Below, piece by piece: positions 12,538 through 14,102 of a DNA stretch of 14,102 nucleotides (the stretch's first letter is position 1; every line of letters begins with the position of its first letter). The position numbers were made by a program, and so were the translations under genes. The notes under the pieces were generated by a model. The model saw only the letters and a program-made list of their open reading frames with translations. It was not told where the DNA came from and searched no databases. This DNA is from Promethearchaeota archaeon (GTDB lineage Archaea; Asgardarchaeota; Lokiarchaeia; Sigynarchaeales; SOKP01), in assembly GCA_030668025.1 (NCBI GenBank), contig DAOUUT010000068.1:1-14102 (forward strand), given 5' to 3'.

Positions 12538-13797
12538 ATGCCAAGTTCAAAAGATTATATGGAAATGGATGATAAATACTGCGCTCATAATTATCACCCG
12601 ATCCCCGTTGTTATTTCAAAAGCGGAGGGTGTATGGGTTCACGATCCTGAAGGAAACAAATATATTGATTGTTTATCTGCCTATTCTTCTCAAAATACGG
12701 GGCATTGTCACCCCGAAATTATAAAAGCTCTAAAAGAGCAAGCAGATAAGGTTACTTTAACATCTCGCGCGTTCTATAACGATATGATGGGTCCCTTTTT
12801 AAAAAAATTGTGCGAAGTTGTTGGACCACATATCAACGATCCAAACAATTCTGGAATAATGGCGCTTCCAATGAACACGGGAACTGAAGCGGTCTCTTCC
12901 GGTCTAAAAGTTGCGAGAGCTTGGGGTTATATTAAAAAGAAAATTCCAAAAAACGAGGCAAAAATAATTGTTTGCCGAGATAATTTTCATGGAAGGTCTA
13001 TAACAATAGCAGGATTTAGTACGGATATTGAAGCTGTAAGATACTATGGAAACTTCGGGCCTTACACTCCCGGTTTCGTAGTTATCCCATATGGTGATGC
13101 TGAAGAGTTAGAAAATACAGTTTTAGAGATCGGCCCTGAAAAAGTAGCGGCGTTCCTATTTGAACCAATTCAAGGAGAAGCTGGCGTAAAAGTCCCTCCT
13201 GAAGGATATGTAAAAAAAGTTAGAGAGATCTGTACAAAATACAATGTTCTGATGATCGCTGACGAGATTCAAACTGGTCTTGGAAGAACTGGGGCGTTTT
13301 TTGCATGTGACCACGAAAACGTGAAGCCTGACGCAATATTACTTGGAAAGGCGCTTGGAGGAGGTGTTTATCCCGTTTCCGCAGTAGTCACTACTAAAGA
13401 CATAATTGGTCCTGATGTTATTAAGCCTGGAACGCATGGAAGCACATTTGGTGGAAATCCTCTGGCTAGTGCGGTTGCTATGAAATCGTTAGAGATTCAT
13501 ATTGACGACCATTTAGCTCAAAGAGCTAAAGAATTTGGTGGGTATTTTCTAGAAGGGCTTAGAAATATCGCAAAAAAGAAAACTATAGTTCCAATAAAAG
13601 AAGTTAGAGGTAAAGGTCTATTAATAGCGATCGAGTTTGAATCAGATGCAAGGCATATTGTCGAAATGTTTAAAGATAACGGAGTGCTAGCCAAACATAC
13701 GCATTCTACAATTATTCGTTTTGCCCCACCTCTAATAATTACTAAAGACCAAATCGATTGGGCTTTAAAAATTATCGAAAATGTGCTGGTAGCGTAA
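12538..13797 (+). CDS. rocD: ornithine aminotransferase (class III PLP)
   Basis: A 419-residue fold-type I aminotransferase moving the delta-amino group of ornithine to 2-oxoglutarate, giving glutamate semialdehyde. PLP contacts are NTGTEAV (113-119), D242 with Q245 in IADEIQTGLGRTG, and the Schiff-base lysine K271 in LLGKALGGG. LSAYSSQNTGHCHPEI carries Y49, matching the tyrosine (Y85 in human OAT) that separates ornithine from acetylornithine and GABA aminotransferases. R153 in NFHGRS is the second conserved substrate-site residue. The closest alternative is acetylornithine or another omega-aminotransferase, but the tyrosine and the GHCHP context favour ornithine. It converges with a carbamate kinase gene, which fits arginine/ornithine catabolism. 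Its own promoter and a T-tract behind the stop suggest a single-gene unit. Confidence 0.9.
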   Translation: MPSSKDYMEMDDKYCAHNYHPIPVVISKAEGVWVHDPEGNKYIDCLSAYSSQNTGHCHPEIIKALKEQADKVTLTSRAFYNDMMGPFLKKLCEVVGPHINDPNNSGIMALPMNTGTEAVSSGLKVARAWGYIKKKIPKNEAKIIVCRDNFHGRSITIAGFSTDIEAVRYYGNFGPYTPGFVVIPYGDAEELENTVLEIGPEKVAAFLFEPIQGEAGVKVPPEGYVKKVREICTKYNVLMIADEIQTGLGRTGAFFACDHENVKPDAILLGKALGGGVYPVSAVVTTKDIIGPDVIKPGTHGSTFGGNPLASAVAMKSLEIHIDDHLAQRAKEFGGYFLEGLRNIAKKKTIVPIKEVRGKGLLIAIEFESDARHIVEMFKDNGVLAKHTHSTIIRFAPPLIITKDQIDWALKIIENVLVA

Positions 13798-13816
13798 AAA
13801 ATTAAAATCTTATTTA

Positions 13817-13822
13817 TTTTTT
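13817..13822 (+). terminator. T-tract terminator between converging genes
   Basis: Six T in a row lie 20 bases after the aminotransferase stop, within a 32-base convergent gap. The opposite strand is also T-containing, so the gap could end both transcripts. Confidence 0.4.
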
Positions 13823-13829
13823 AAATAAT

Positions 13830-14102
13830 TTAATTATCCTTAATAAAGAAATGGGTACCGGATTTACCATCTAAAGCTTCTTTAATTTTTTCGATAGAAG
13901 TTATAATGGCTTGTTCTCCGCCAGATTCTAAGAAATTTATTACAGCTTGTATTTTAGGACCCATACTTCCCGGAGGAAAATGACCCTGTTTCATGTATTC
14001 TTTTGCATCTGCTGTTGAAACTCTATCGAGGTATTTATAATCAATTCTTCCGTAATTTAACGCCACTTTTTCTACATCTGTAGCAATTACTAAAATATCT
14101 GC
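13830..14102 (-). CDS. arcC: carbamate kinase, C-terminal fragment
   Basis: Ninety codons plus the stop (TAA opposite 13830-13832) are visible and the frame stays open to the right edge, so the gene is cut by the window. A GTG at 14066 falls inside the coding frame and is not the start: the upstream residues ADILVIATDVEKV belong to the same family. The typical carbamate kinase C-terminal blocks are ILVIATDVEKVALNYG, then HFPPGSMGPKIQAVINFLES, then AIITSIEKIKEALDGKSGTHF. The enzyme makes ATP from carbamoyl phosphate and ADP, releasing carbamate, the last step of arginine or citrulline fermentation. The N-terminal nucleotide-binding half is not in the window. The neighbouring ornithine aminotransferase would handle the ornithine produced by the same route. 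Confidence 0.93.
   Translation of the reverse strand, partial: ADILVIATDVEKVALNYGRIDYKYLDRVSTADAKEYMKQGHFPPGSMGPKIQAVINFLESGGEQAIITSIEKIKEALDGKSGTHFFIKDN

Noticed and set aside
14064..14066. GTG as the start of a 78-residue carbamate kinase-like gene
   Set aside because: The frame continues upstream to the window edge with family-typical residues (ADILVIATDVEKV), so this codon is internal and the gene is cut by the window.
1..14102. CRISPR array, tRNA, insertion sequence or attachment site
   Set aside because: No regularly spaced repeats, cloverleaf-like GC-rich segments, transposase or integrase coding sequence, or flanking duplications were found.

Overview
The window reads as a piece of an AT-rich archaeal chromosome. 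The best guess is an Asgard (Promethearchaeota, Loki-type) archaeon. The evidence is a Ras/Rab-like small GTPase with all five G motifs at 10198-10719, TATA-type promoter elements about 25 bases upstream of several start codons with little or no leader, and a stand-alone Lrp/AsnC-type RAM domain protein. This assignment is an inference from gene content, because no rRNA or ribosomal protein gene lies in the window.

Positions 1-7717 are a one-directional lysine-fermentation cluster. It holds the C-terminal end of 3-keto-5-aminohexanoate cleavage enzyme (kce), a small SAM methyltransferase, L-erythro-3,5-diaminohexanoate dehydrogenase (kdd), lysine 2,3-aminomutase (kamA), the aminomutase reactivase subunit KamB, both subunits of the B12/PLP-dependent lysine 5,6-aminomutase (kamD, kamE), and a PHP-domain phosphoesterase-like protein. 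Together KamA, KamDE, Kdd and Kce convert L-lysine through L-beta-lysine and 3,5-diaminohexanoate to 3-keto-5-aminohexanoate. Kce then uses acetyl-CoA to give 3-aminobutyryl-CoA and acetoacetate. Missing from the window are kal, the acetoacetate CoA-transferase and kamC, the usual MutS-like partner of KamB.

Positions 7718-10197 hold a minus-strand Imm63-like protein with no toxin beside it, and a divergently transcribed gamma-glutamyltransferase-family Ntn-hydrolase without a signal peptide. The 237-base gap after it has a T-tract, an 8-bp inverted repeat and a TATA box leading into the small GTPase gene.

Positions 10750-12337 (minus strand) hold a two-gene unit: a ten-helix EamA/DMT-type transporter whose C-terminus is a RAM (Lrp/AsnC effector-binding) domain, followed 28 bases later by a stand-alone RAM protein. 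The fusion suggests a transporter gated directly by an amino acid and is the most unusual thing in the window.

Positions 12538-14102 hold an ornithine aminotransferase converging on the 3' end of a carbamate kinase gene that runs off the window. Both are typical of arginine/ornithine catabolism. The whole region therefore has a theme of amino-acid fermentation, peptide or glutathione breakdown, amino-acid sensing and transport. No tRNA, rRNA, CRISPR array or insertion sequence was seen, and no intergenic gap exceeds 300 bases.
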